From the NCBI RefSeq assembly GCF_003033885.1, contig NZ_CP024081.1:1581980-1645979 (forward strand): a stretch of DNA of 64,000 bases. Direction: 5' to 3'. Both the position numbers and the translations under genes were made by a program. The DNA is from Pseudomonas rhizophila (lineage in GTDB: Bacteria > Pseudomonadota > Gammaproteobacteria > Pseudomonadales > Pseudomonadaceae). How positions within the stretch are numbered: position 1 is the first letter of the stretch; each line of letters starts with the position of its first letter. Below the pieces are notes generated by a model, which saw only the letters and a list, made by a program, of their open reading frames with translations, ran no database searches and had not been told where the DNA came from. Of the stretch, positions 9,200 through 16,923 are shown one piece after another.

Positions 9200-10237
9200 A
9201 TGTCGATTTTCCTTTTGCTGCGAACCTACGCCTCGTCCTTCTTCCATCGGTTCGGCTGGGCGGGCCTGGCCATTGCGTTGGGCGTACACCTGTCCATCGC
9301 CTGGATCGGCCTGGTGCTTCTGGGCGAACAGCACCTCATCGCTGCCGCCACGTTTATCTACTTCTATCTCACCACCACGCTCACCGTCGGCTATGGCGAT
9401 CTGTTGCCACAGACATCCGGCGGGCGAATTTTCGTGGCCACCTGGATCATGCTCGGGGGCATTGCCCTGTTGACGACGGTCATCGGCAAAACCACCAGCA
9501 GCGTCATTGATGTATGGAGAAAAGGCATGAAGGGCAAAGGCGATTTCACCGGCAAGACCGGCCACACCGTTCTCATCGGCTGGGAGGGCGCCTCCAGCGA
9601 ACGGGTCATCGAGTTGCTCCTGCAGGACGAGACGTCCAACGACAACCTGATTGTCATCTGCGATTGCGTGCTTGAAGAAAACCCCATGCCCGGCAAGACG
9701 ACTTTTATCAAAGGTGAAAGCCTGTCCTCTGTCGCACTTTTGCAGCGTGCCGGTGTGCCGGGTGCCGAACGCGTCCTGGTGCGCACCCACTCAGACGACC
9801 TTACCCTGTCCACCGTGCTGGCGGTCAATCAACTGAACCCGGTCGGGCATGTGGTCGCCCATTTCAATGACAGTGAAGTGGCCGCCCTCGCCAGCGCCTA
9901 CGCGCCCAGCCTGGAATGCACCTCCAGCATGGCCATTGAGATGTTGGTGCGTGCTTCACAGGATCCGGGTTCGTCAGTGGTCATCAATGAATTGCTTTGC
10001 GTGGGCGAGGGCGCCACTCAGTACCTGATGAAACTGCCCGAAGCGTTTGATGCCGCGTTCGGCGATCTGTATGTGCAGATGAAAGAACACCACAACGCCA
10101 TTCTCATCGGCTACCGCGCCAAAGGCGCCCGGCACCCGTCGATCAACCCGCCCTGCGACACGCGGGTCGGGGGCGGCGGCGACCTCTTCTATATCGCCTC
10201 CGCGCGTCTCAAGGAAATCTCCAATGGGCTGGTTTAA
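9200..10237 (+). CDS. Two-TM potassium channel with RCK/TrkA-N domain
   Basis: 345 residues. Two transmembrane segments (about 18-42 and 72-95) flank a pore loop with the potassium selectivity filter TVGYGDL (about residue 62-68). From residue about 113 a cytosolic RCK/TrkA-N-like Rossmann region begins ('GHTVLIGWEGASSERVIELL') and continues with 'GVPGAERVLVRTHSDD'. AGGGA lies five bases before the ATG. It probably gates K+ flux in response to a nucleotide or ion ligand. The gene is not part of the E. coli yjf operon, so it is an insertion or lineage addition to it; its 3' end overlaps yjfK by 14 bases. Confidence 0.92.
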   Translation: MSIFLLLRTYASSFFHRFGWAGLAIALGVHLSIAWIGLVLLGEQHLIAAATFIYFYLTTTLTVGYGDLLPQTSGGRIFVATWIMLGGIALLTTVIGKTTSSVIDVWRKGMKGKGDFTGKTGHTVLIGWEGASSERVIELLLQDETSNDNLIVICDCVLEENPMPGKTTFIKGESLSSVALLQRAGVPGAERVLVRTHSDDLTLSTVLAVNQLNPVGHVVAHFNDSEVAALASAYAPSLECTSSMAIEMLVRASQDPGSSVVINELLCVGEGATQYLMKLPEAFDAAFGDLYVQMKEHHNAILIGYRAKGARHPSINPPCDTRVGGGGDLFYIASARLKEISNGLV

Positions 10238-10898
10238 ACGGTTGATGGGCATGGAGGCGCCGAACTCGGGCAAGGACTCCAAATGGGTCGCCAACCCAAT
10301 CCCGGCCTCCGTCGGGCCGCTGGGCCTGGCATCTGGCAAAGAACTCAGGTTCGATAGCACGCTGAAGTTGTTGCTCGACGGCAACACCGGCGTGGTCATC
10401 CCGGATGCCCAGCAGATCTGGAGCACCGGCATCGTCGACCTCGGGCAATCGAACTGGCTGACGCGCTGTTACATGAACGACGAGGACTACTGGCTGCAAG
10501 TGCACACCAGCGGCGATGTCGCCGGGCAGGTCGAGTCGGTGATCCTGTTCAATTACCTCAGTTACGTCACCCTCAACAGCGAAGCGGAGTTGCGACGCCT
10601 GGCCGGGCCCGAAAGCCTGATCGGCCTGCCGACCTACAACCACGACGGTGTCGAGTACAGCCGCGAATGGGGCACCGAGGAAGGCCAGACAGAACTGGTG
10701 GCGTTGAGCGAGCGCGTGAGCAATCCGGATGAGTCCTACAGCGTCGAGCACCGCTCAATGCTGTATGCCCGCGAAACTGGCCTGACCGATCGCCGGGAGT
10801 TCCTGCTGTTTTCCGTCGAAGAAGATGCCGAAGGCACCATCAGCTTGAGCACGTCGCTGGGCATTTCGCTGTACACCACTGACCTGAACACTTTTTAA
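10224..10898 (+). CDS. yjfK: YjfK-family protein (DUF2491)
   Basis: 224 residues, soluble, beginning MGWFKRLMGMEAPNSGKDSK, with AAGGAA eight bases upstream of the ATG inside the end of the channel gene. Recognisable DUF2491 features are 'GNTGVVIPDAQQIWSTGIVD' and 'RCYMNDEDYWLQVHTSGD'. No catalytic motif is apparent. Overlap with the channel gene and the 15-base gap to yjfL indicate co-translation. Function unknown. Confidence 0.87.
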   Translation: MGWFKRLMGMEAPNSGKDSKWVANPIPASVGPLGLASGKELRFDSTLKLLLDGNTGVVIPDAQQIWSTGIVDLGQSNWLTRCYMNDEDYWLQVHTSGDVAGQVESVILFNYLSYVTLNSEAELRRLAGPESLIGLPTYNHDGVEYSREWGTEEGQTELVALSERVSNPDESYSVEHRSMLYARETGLTDRREFLLFSVEEDAEGTISLSTSLGISLYTTDLNTF

Positions 10899-10913
10899 AA
10901 AAGGAAGAAGTCC

Positions 10914-11342
10914 ATGCTTGAAGCGCTCTCGATTTCCCTGAACAAAGCCGCCGTGCTCGGGTTTGTGTTGTACATCCTCGGTGCGGCCGTGCTGTTCGCG
11001 CTGTACCAGTTCATCTACACCCGGATCACGCCGCACAAGGAATTCGAACTGATCCGTTCGGGCAACGTGGCCGCCGCCATCGCGCTGGGCGGCGCCATCA
11101 TCGGTTTCGCCATTCCGGCCAGCAATGTGATTGCCTATTCCGTCAGCATTCTGGACTTCGTCGTCTGGGCCGTGATCGCAGCGTTCGTGCAACTGCTGGC
11201 GTTCCTGGTGACCAGCCTGGTGCTCAAAGGCGCCTCTGAACGCATTAAAAAGGGTGAGCTCGCCGCGGGTATTTATATCGCGGCAGTGGCCATCAGCGTC
11301 GGCATGTTGAACGCCGCGTGCATGACGCCTTCCCAGAACTGA
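10914..11342 (+). CDS. yjfL: DUF350 membrane protein YjfL
   Basis: 142 residues with four hydrophobic segments (about 12-34, 50-72, 80-103, 112-138), typical of the DUF350 family of small inner-membrane proteins. AGGAAG precedes the ATG. The charged loop 'ERIKKGELAAG' between TM3 and TM4 matches the family pattern. It probably forms an inner-membrane complex with the lipoprotein YjfM and/or YjfJ; no biochemical role is established that I know of. Confidence 0.9.
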   Translation: MLEALSISLNKAAVLGFVLYILGAAVLFALYQFIYTRITPHKEFELIRSGNVAAAIALGGAIIGFAIPASNVIAYSVSILDFVVWAVIAAFVQLLAFLVTSLVLKGASERIKKGELAAGIYIAAVAISVGMLNAACMTPSQN

Positions 11343-11360
11343 TTGCGCCACGGAGATCCC

Positions 11361-12080
11361 ATGAAACGAAGCAAGTACGTTCAGCTCTCGCTGGCCGCGT
11401 CGGTCGCCATGGCGATATCAGGCTGCGGCCCGACGGAAAAAACCTACCCGGTACAGAAGAAGTACAACTTCCAGTCCGTGCAGCAATGTGCCGATGAAAA
11501 ACTCCCGGTAGACGTGTGCTCCGACGCCTACATGACCGCCATGGCCGAGCATCGCCGCATCGCACCGACGTACAGCAACCAGGCCGATTGCGATGCCGAC
11601 TTTGTTGCCGATTGGTGCCAACAGGATTCCACCGGCCAGTTCATCCCCAGGCTGGGTGGTTTCGAACTGACCGCCGATGGCCAGGTTACCCAAGCCCAGG
11701 TGGACGCGGCCAAGGCACAACTGCCGGCCTCCGAAGCCAATGCGCAAGGCTCAGGGTTCTCCGGCACCAGCCTGCTGACCGGGTTGCTGATCGGCAACAT
11801 GCTGAGCAGCAACCGCAACAGCTATTACTCCCAACCGGTCTACCGCTATCGCGATGATCGCGGCAACTACGCGTCCTCAACACTCGCCCAGCGGATTTCC
11901 AAAGGCTCGACCTTTACCAAGTCCAATCAGGCGAGGTATGGCAACTACACCGACACGGTCCGGTCCGCCAGCAAGCCGATCTCTGTTGCTTCCTCCACCT
12001 CCCGTGGCGGTTTCGGCAGCAAAGCCAGCGCCCGCAGCGGTTGGGGCGGCTCGAGCAGCTCCGGGCGATCGAGCAGTTAA
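11361..12080 (+). CDS. yjfM: DUF1190 lipoprotein YjfM/YgiB-like
   Basis: 239 residues from the ATG at 11361 (GGAGA seven bases upstream), with a type II signal peptide ending in the lipobox AISGC (Cys near residue 22), so it is lipid-anchored. Four further cysteines lie in the first third ('QQCADEKLPVDVCSDAY', 'QADCDADFVADWC') and may form disulfides. The C-terminus is Ser/Gly-rich and low complexity (SGWGGSSSSGRSSS). In E. coli its paralogue ygiB sits next to ygiC, mirroring yjfM-yjfC here. Confidence 0.9.
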   Translation: MKRSKYVQLSLAASVAMAISGCGPTEKTYPVQKKYNFQSVQQCADEKLPVDVCSDAYMTAMAEHRRIAPTYSNQADCDADFVADWCQQDSTGQFIPRLGGFELTADGQVTQAQVDAAKAQLPASEANAQGSGFSGTSLLTGLLIGNMLSSNRNSYYSQPVYRYRDDRGNYASSTLAQRISKGSTFTKSNQARYGNYTDTVRSASKPISVASSTSRGGFGSKASARSGWGGSSSSGRSSS

Positions 12081-12092
12081 GGAACGCGCGTC

Positions 12093-13250
12093 ATGAAGAA
12101 AGTCCATTGCGCCGAACGTCATGACTGGAAACAGACCGCCGAGAGTCTCGGCTTTCTGTTCCACACCATCGACGACGAACCCTATTGGGACGAGAGCGCG
12201 TACTACCAGTTCACGCTCAAGCAGATCGAAGACGATCTGGAGGACCCGACCACCGAGATCCATGAGATGTGCATGGACCTGGTGGCCCGAGTGGTTCAGA
12301 GCGAGGAGCTGCTGGAGCGCCTGAGCATTCCCGCGCCGTTCTTCGACATGGTTCGCACCTCATGGCTCGAAGGGCATCCGCACCTGTATGGGCGCATGGA
12401 CTTCTCCTACAACGGCAGCGGCCCCGCCAAGCTGCTGGAACTGAACTACGACACGCCGACCAGCCTGTACGAGGCGTCGGCGTTTCAGTGGGGCTGGTTG
12501 GAGCAATGCATCGAGCGCGGACTGTTGCCCGGGCATGCCGACCAGTTCAACAGCATCGACACCAAGCTGCATCAGGTCTTTGCCCAACTGCAACTCAAGC
12601 AGCCTTTTTACTTTGCGTCGATGAAAGACTCGATCGAAGACAAGGGCACCACCGACTACTTACGCCTGATCGCGGAAAAAGTCGGCATCGAATCGCGGCA
12701 CATCGATATCGAGGACATCGGCCTTACAGGCGAAGGCCGTTTCGTCGATCTGGAAGATCGCTGGATCCCTCACCTGTTCAAGCTGCATGCCTGGGAGTTC
12801 ATCTTCCACGAGCCTTTTGGTGCGGCGATTGCCCAGAGCGACACGCAGTTTTTCGAGCCGGCCTGGAAATCGATCATCTCCAACAAAGGCATCCTGCCGT
12901 TGCTGTGGGAATTCAACAAAGGTCACCCGAACCTGCTCGCAGCCCATCTCGACACTGACTCGAGCAAAGCCGTACCCAAGGGCTGGGTACGCAAACCGTT
13001 CTTTTCCCGGGAAGGCGCCAACATCGAGCTGCAAACCGCTGATGGCCTGATCGTCAAAGAAGACGGCCCCTACACCGACGCCCCCTTCATCCTCCAGGAA
13101 TTCGCCCCGTTGCCGAAGTTTGGCGACAGCTACACATTGATCGGCTCCTGGGTCATCGGCGACCAGGCCGCCGGCATTGGCGTGCGGGAAGACAACAGCC
13201 TGATCACCAAGGATTCGAGCCGGTTTCTGCCGCATTTGATTCTCGACTGA
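12093..13250 (+). CDS. yjfC: Glutathionylspermidine synthase-like ATP-grasp ligase YjfC/YgiC
   Basis: 385 residues of the GSP-synthase C-terminal (ATP-grasp) family, without the amidase domain of full-length Gsp. Recognisable stretches are 'RMDFSYNGSGPAKLLELNYD', 'DTPTSLYEASAFQWGWLEQ' and the C-terminal 'LIGSWVIGDQAAGIGVREDN'. It would ligate an amine to a carboxylate through an acyl phosphate; the substrate is unknown. AAGGA lies seven bases before the ATG, 12 bases after yjfM. It is the last gene of the operon; an interspersed inverted repeat follows. Confidence 0.9.
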   Translation: MKKVHCAERHDWKQTAESLGFLFHTIDDEPYWDESAYYQFTLKQIEDDLEDPTTEIHEMCMDLVARVVQSEELLERLSIPAPFFDMVRTSWLEGHPHLYGRMDFSYNGSGPAKLLELNYDTPTSLYEASAFQWGWLEQCIERGLLPGHADQFNSIDTKLHQVFAQLQLKQPFYFASMKDSIEDKGTTDYLRLIAEKVGIESRHIDIEDIGLTGEGRFVDLEDRWIPHLFKLHAWEFIFHEPFGAAIAQSDTQFFEPAWKSIISNKGILPLLWEFNKGHPNLLAAHLDTDSSKAVPKGWVRKPFFSREGANIELQTADGLIVKEDGPYTDAPFILQEFAPLPKFGDSYTLIGSWVIGDQAAGIGVREDNSLITKDSSRFLPHLILD

Positions 13251-13290
13251 TTGCGATCAGTCCATCGAGGATCAAGCGACGAGAATCCCA

Positions 13291-13380
13291 TGTGGGAGCG
13301 AGCCTGCTCGCGATGGCGGTGGATCAGCCAACATCAATGTCGACTGACTTTCCGCTATCGCGAGCAGGCTCGCTCCCACA
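13291..13380. repeat. Interspersed inverted repeat, family A, between convergent genes
   Basis: Arms TGTGGGAGCGAGCCTGCTCG ... CGAGCAGGCTCGCTCCCACA, 90 bp, between the ends of the convergent yjfC and ynbB-like genes. This position is typical of REP pairs and could act as a bidirectional transcription or mRNA end. Confidence 0.9.
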
Positions 13381-13404
13381 GGTCAGGTGTTCACCAAAGA
13401 TTCT

Positions 13405-14337
13405 TCAGGTCCACCAGTACCGCACCAGATGAAAGAAGATCGGCGCGGCGAAGCACACCGAATCCAACCGATCCAGCATGCCGCCGTGGCCTTCGATCAT
13501 GTGCCCCCAATCCTTGACGCCACGGTCACGCTTGATGGCCGACATGACAATCCCACCGGCAAACCCCAGCAAGTTGATCAGCAAGGCGATGAGGAACGAC
13601 TGCCACGGATTGAACGGCGTGATCCACCACAGCGCGCCACCGATCAGCGAAGCCAGCAGAATGCCGCCGACAAAACCCTCGACGGTTTTCGACGGTGACA
13701 GGTTCGGGGCGATCTTGTGTTTGCCGAACAACTTGCCGCACACGTACTGCAGCACATCCGACAACTGCACCACGATCACCAGGTAAGCGATCAGCAACAG
13801 GTTGCGCCCTTCGAAACCAGCGATGTCCAACGTCAGCAGCGCCGGCACGAACGAGATGCAGAACACCGCGATCATCAGCCCCCACTGGACCTTGGAAGCG
13901 CGCTCCAGAAAGTGCGTGCTGTCGCCGCCCAGGGACGCCAGGATCGGCAGCAGCAGGAACACGTACACCGGGATAAAGATCGAAAACAGCCCGTACCAAT
14001 CAAAATAAATCAGCAGGTATTGCAGCGGCAGCGCCAGGTAAAACGCCGCCACCAAGGCCGGGTAGTCGCTGCGTCGGGTCGGTGTCAGGGTCAGGAATTC
14101 CCGCAGGGCGTAAAACGACACGGCGTAGAACAGCAGGATGACCGCGGCGTTGCCCAGCCAGAACGCGGTGCCGATCACCAGCACCATCACCCACCAGGCG
14201 TTGATCCGTGCGTTGAGGTTATCGATGACCGAATTCGGCGCGCCTTTTGTCCGCAGTTTGAGAATGAAACCAATCACGGAGGCCAGCAGCAGAATTGCGC
14301 CGATCCCGCTAAACAGCATCAGGGTATGTCTATCCAT
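13405..14337 (-). CDS. ynbB: CDP-diglyceride synthase-like protein (CdsA family, YnbB-like)
   Basis: 310 residues from the ATG at 14337, one base after the upstream stop. About eight transmembrane helices. The C-terminal CDP-diglyceride synthase signature is clear: 'SPSKTVEGFVGG', 'MSAIKRDRGVKDWGHMIEGH' and 'GHGGMLDRLDSV'. It would form CDP-diacylglycerol from phosphatidate and CTP. It is not the essential cdsA of the bacA/uppS-dxr locus but an accessory paralogue placed with acyltransferase, phosphatase and CDP-alcohol transferase genes, as in E. coli ynbABCD. Confidence 0.9.
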   Translation of the reverse strand: MDRHTLMLFSGIGAILLLASVIGFILKLRTKGAPNSVIDNLNARINAWWVMVLVIGTAFWLGNAAVILLFYAVSFYALREFLTLTPTRRSDYPALVAAFYLALPLQYLLIYFDWYGLFSIFIPVYVFLLLPILASLGGDSTHFLERASKVQWGLMIAVFCISFVPALLTLDIAGFEGRNLLLIAYLVIVVQLSDVLQYVCGKLFGKHKIAPNLSPSKTVEGFVGGILLASLIGGALWWITPFNPWQSFLIALLINLLGFAGGIVMSAIKRDRGVKDWGHMIEGHGGMLDRLDSVCFAAPIFFHLVRYWWT

Positions 14338-14338
14338 G

Positions 14339-14959
14339 TCAGACGTGCTCCGGGGCCAGTGCCAGCAGCGCGGCCCGGCTGCGTTCAAGGAATTGCTCTT
14401 TGCCTTCATCTTCTTCGATGCACAGCGGCGCGCCGAAACTGGTGGTGCACAACAGCGGCAACGGCAGTACCCGACCCTTGGGCATGACGCGATTGAGGTT
14501 GGCGATCCACACCGGAATCACCTCGACCTCGGGGCGGCTTTTCATCAAGTGATAGATCCCGCTCTTGAACGGCAACAGGCCGTCCTCCGGGTTGCGCGTG
14601 CCCTCGGGGAAGATGATCAGCGAGTCGCCGTTTTCCAAGGCATCGAGCATCGGCTGCAAAGGGTTGTACGAAGGGTCCTTGCGCTCGCGGTCCACCAGCA
14701 CGCCGTTGAACACCCGGTTGATGATGTAGCGCCGCAGCGGGCTGGTCTGCCAATAATCGGCGCCCGCCACCGGCCGGGTAAGCTTGCGCAGCGCCGGCGG
14801 CAACGAGGCCCACAGCAGCACGAAGTCGCCGTGGCTGCTGTGATTGGCGAAGTAGATCCGCTGCACCGGTTGCGGCGCGCAACCGAGCCACAGGCTGCGA
14901 GCGCCCGTGAGCATGCGGGCGGCGGAGGTGATGAGGCTGGCGACCACGGGTTCGAACAT
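14339..14959 (-). CDS. 1-acyl-glycerol-3-phosphate acyltransferase-like protein (PlsC family)
   Basis: 206 residues from the ATG at 14959 (MFEPVVASLITSAARMLTGA); longer frames run into an interspersed repeat. Acyltransferase motifs are 'NHSSHGDFVLLWASLP' (H-x4-D, about residues 38-43), the substrate-binding 'FPEGTRNPEDG' near 118 and 'VIPVWIANLN'. A hydrophobic N-terminal segment suggests membrane association. It would supply phosphatidate to the CDP-diglyceride synthase encoded immediately downstream. This gene is additional to the E. coli ynb set. Confidence 0.9.
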   Translation of the reverse strand: MFEPVVASLITSAARMLTGARSLWLGCAPQPVQRIYFANHSSHGDFVLLWASLPPALRKLTRPVAGADYWQTSPLRRYIINRVFNGVLVDRERKDPSYNPLQPMLDALENGDSLIIFPEGTRNPEDGLLPFKSGIYHLMKSRPEVEVIPVWIANLNRVMPKGRVLPLPLLCTTSFGAPLCIEEDEGKEQFLERSRAALLALAPEHV

Positions 14960-14994
14960 GAGGATTCCTTGTCCTGAGAAACATAAGCGTAACT

Positions 14995-15126
14995 GTGGCG
15001 AGGGAGCTTGCTCCCGCTGGGCTGCGCAGCAGCCCCCAAGAGGCTGAACACAATCAATCTGATACACCGCAGTGCTTGGTTTTGGGGCTGCTTCGCAGCC
15101 CAGCGGGAGCAAGCTCCCTCGCCACA
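14995..15126. repeat. Interspersed inverted repeat, family B, inside the lipid operon
   Basis: Arms TGTGGCGAGGGAGCTTGCTC ... GAGCAAGCTCCCTCGCCACA with inner GGGCTGCGCAGCAGCCC hairpins. It lies between the acyltransferase start and the upstream small membrane-protein gene, and may separate the operon into two expression units. Confidence 0.88.
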
Positions 15127-15134
15127 AAAGCTAT

Positions 15135-15590
15135 CTAGATACCTGAAGTTAGCCAGGGACTTGTGAGGATCAAGCCCAGCGTCAAGACAACTTGCGTGGC
15201 CAGCAACAACGACTGGCGGCGCAGCAGCAACAACGCGCCGTGCCGGCGCTCGGTCCAGAGGCGACCGCTGCGTTCGACCGGTTGCAGGCCGAGGGCGGTG
15301 AGGGCTTGATCCAATGTATAGGTTCGTTCGGCCAGCGATTGGGTGCTGTCCGCCATGCGCTGGAACAGGTCGGCATCAAACGCCACGCGCTGCGCCCAGT
15401 ACTTTTGCAGCACGCCAAGCATGAATATCACGACGCTAAAGCACAGCAGCCACGGATTGACGCTACCGACCAAAAGTTGAGCCAGCCCCAGCAGCGCCGC
15501 TAACAGGGTCAGCCCCGTGGAAAGCTGATCCAACGAGTGACCTCGGCGCAACAGGCTCGCCACCGTGTGGAGTTCCATATCACTGATCAT
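15135..15590 (-). CDS. Small membrane protein of the lipid cluster, unknown function
   Basis: 151 residues from the ATG at 15590, chosen because GAGGA lies six bases upstream; an alternative ATG two codons earlier has no usable spacing. It overlaps the 3' end of the PAP2/phosphatase gene by 11 bases, so the two are probably coupled. Two long hydrophobic stretches form a hairpin (about 26-65) and a third lies at the C-terminus (about 125-147), with a soluble middle ('DADLFQRMADSTQSLAERTY'). I do not recognise the family. Position suggests an accessory subunit for the phosphatase or transferase. Confidence 0.75.
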   Translation of the reverse strand: MISDMELHTVASLLRRGHSLDQLSTGLTLLAALLGLAQLLVGSVNPWLLCFSVVIFMLGVLQKYWAQRVAFDADLFQRMADSTQSLAERTYTLDQALTALGLQPVERSGRLWTERRHGALLLLRRQSLLLATQVVLTLGLILTSPWLTSGI

Positions 15591-16923
15591 GGTCATTCCT
15601 CGTGCTTGTGGATAACCGTTCCAACGCCCGACGGTGCGCCGGATGCAAAACAACCTGCGGGCGGGCCCGCTGGATTTGGACGATGGCCGCATCGACGCTG
15701 GCGGCCCGGCCAGTGTGCAACAACCACGCGGCCACAGCGCTGGCGCTGCGCGAATAACCCAAGGCGCAGCAGACCAGCAGCGGCCCATGCTGACGAAGGT
15801 TCTCGATCATCCGTGCAGCTTCCAGGCACTGCTCGGCACTGGGCGCGGTCAGGTCAAGCACCGGCAATGCGCGATAGGCGATGCCGGTGCTGTCCATGGA
15901 CATTTCGGCGCAAAGGTCGAGCACGCCGGTAAACGCACTGTCCTTCAATTCCATCGGCGTGGGAATGCGCCCCAGCCAGACGTTATCGGCCACCTGATCG
16001 GCCTGCGGATGCTTGCGCGTCCACCATCGGGAATTGATCCACGCCGCCGCTAGGTAAGGCGCCAACAGCCAGCGCACCGCCGGGCTCAATCGGCCATCCG
16101 CGCGCTTCTGAAAGCCATCGGCACCGAACACCAGGTAATTCAGCGCCACCCCCAGCACCGCCACCGCCGGCCAGATCAACCAGAGCCACGCGCCACCCAA
16201 GGCAAACGCCGGAACGAAAAACGCCGCAGCCCCTAAACCATAGCGCAAAGCCAATCGCAGACGAGCCGGGTCCGCGGTCACACGCGCATTTTTCAGCGGG
16301 CTGGGCCGATCCAGCGGCCACAACCAGACACACAACCACCCGGCCAACGCACCTGTGGGCAGGTCAATAAAGTGATGTTGATACGTGGTCAGCACCGACA
16401 CGCCAATTAGCGCGAACCAACCGTGCATCAGCCAACGCCAGAGCCCTTGCAGGTGCCGCTGATAACACACCCACAGCACCACCAACAACGCGATGTGCAG
16501 TGACGGTGCCTGATTGAACGGCTTGTCGAACCCGGCCAGCACGTCGAACAGCCAACCGAACACCCCATCCATTTCCGGCCGGGCGAAGGTGAAGCGCAAC
16601 GGCCAGATCAGAAAACAACTGACCGCAATCGCCTGGGCCGTGAGCAGACGCAAGGCGTGGCGTTTGAGTTCTTCGCGGCTGTTGGGCAACAGCAGGGACA
16701 GGCCGTACAGCAGATCAATCGACCAATAGGGCACGATGGTCCAGGCCATGAACGGCATGTAGCTTTCCCAACCAAACACCAAGCTGCCCACGTCGTCCCG
16801 CTGAGACGTCACCCAAGTGGCGAAGCCATAGGTGCTGAAAAACAACGGCGCCAACAGCAGTAACCACAGCACCGCCGGCTTCAACAGGCCGGGCTCGCGG
16901 GTCGGGGCGATGACGGCGCTCAT
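15580..16923 (-). CDS. ynbD: PAP2 / dual-specificity phosphatase fusion membrane protein (YnbD-like)
   Basis: 447 residues from the ATG at 16923, which overlaps the upstream stop (TGATG). The N-terminal ~230 residues hold six transmembrane helices with PAP2-like features ('QAPSLHIALLVVLWVCYQ', 'TTYQHHFIDLPTGALAG'). After more helices, the C-terminal ~140 residues form a cytosolic dual-specificity/tyrosine phosphatase with C-x5-R: 'LLVCCALGYSRSASAVAAW'. Both folds are known in phosphatidylglycerophosphate phosphatases (PgpB is PAP2, PTPMT1 is DSP), so it may dephosphorylate the lipid made by the CDP-alcohol transferase; that is inference. Confidence 0.9.
   Translation of the reverse strand: MSAVIAPTREPGLLKPAVLWLLLLAPLFFSTYGFATWVTSQRDDVGSLVFGWESYMPFMAWTIVPYWSIDLLYGLSLLLPNSREELKRHALRLLTAQAIAVSCFLIWPLRFTFARPEMDGVFGWLFDVLAGFDKPFNQAPSLHIALLVVLWVCYQRHLQGLWRWLMHGWFALIGVSVLTTYQHHFIDLPTGALAGWLCVWLWPLDRPSPLKNARVTADPARLRLALRYGLGAAAFFVPAFALGGAWLWLIWPAVAVLGVALNYLVFGADGFQKRADGRLSPAVRWLLAPYLAAAWINSRWWTRKHPQADQVADNVWLGRIPTPMELKDSAFTGVLDLCAEMSMDSTGIAYRALPVLDLTAPSAEQCLEAARMIENLRQHGPLLVCCALGYSRSASAVAAWLLHTGRAASVDAAIVQIQRARPQVVLHPAHRRALERLSTSTRNDHDQ

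Noticed and set aside
14400..15057. Alternative minus-strand frames across the acyltransferase gene
   Set aside because: They lack the NHSSHGD and FPEGTRN motifs found in the accepted frame.
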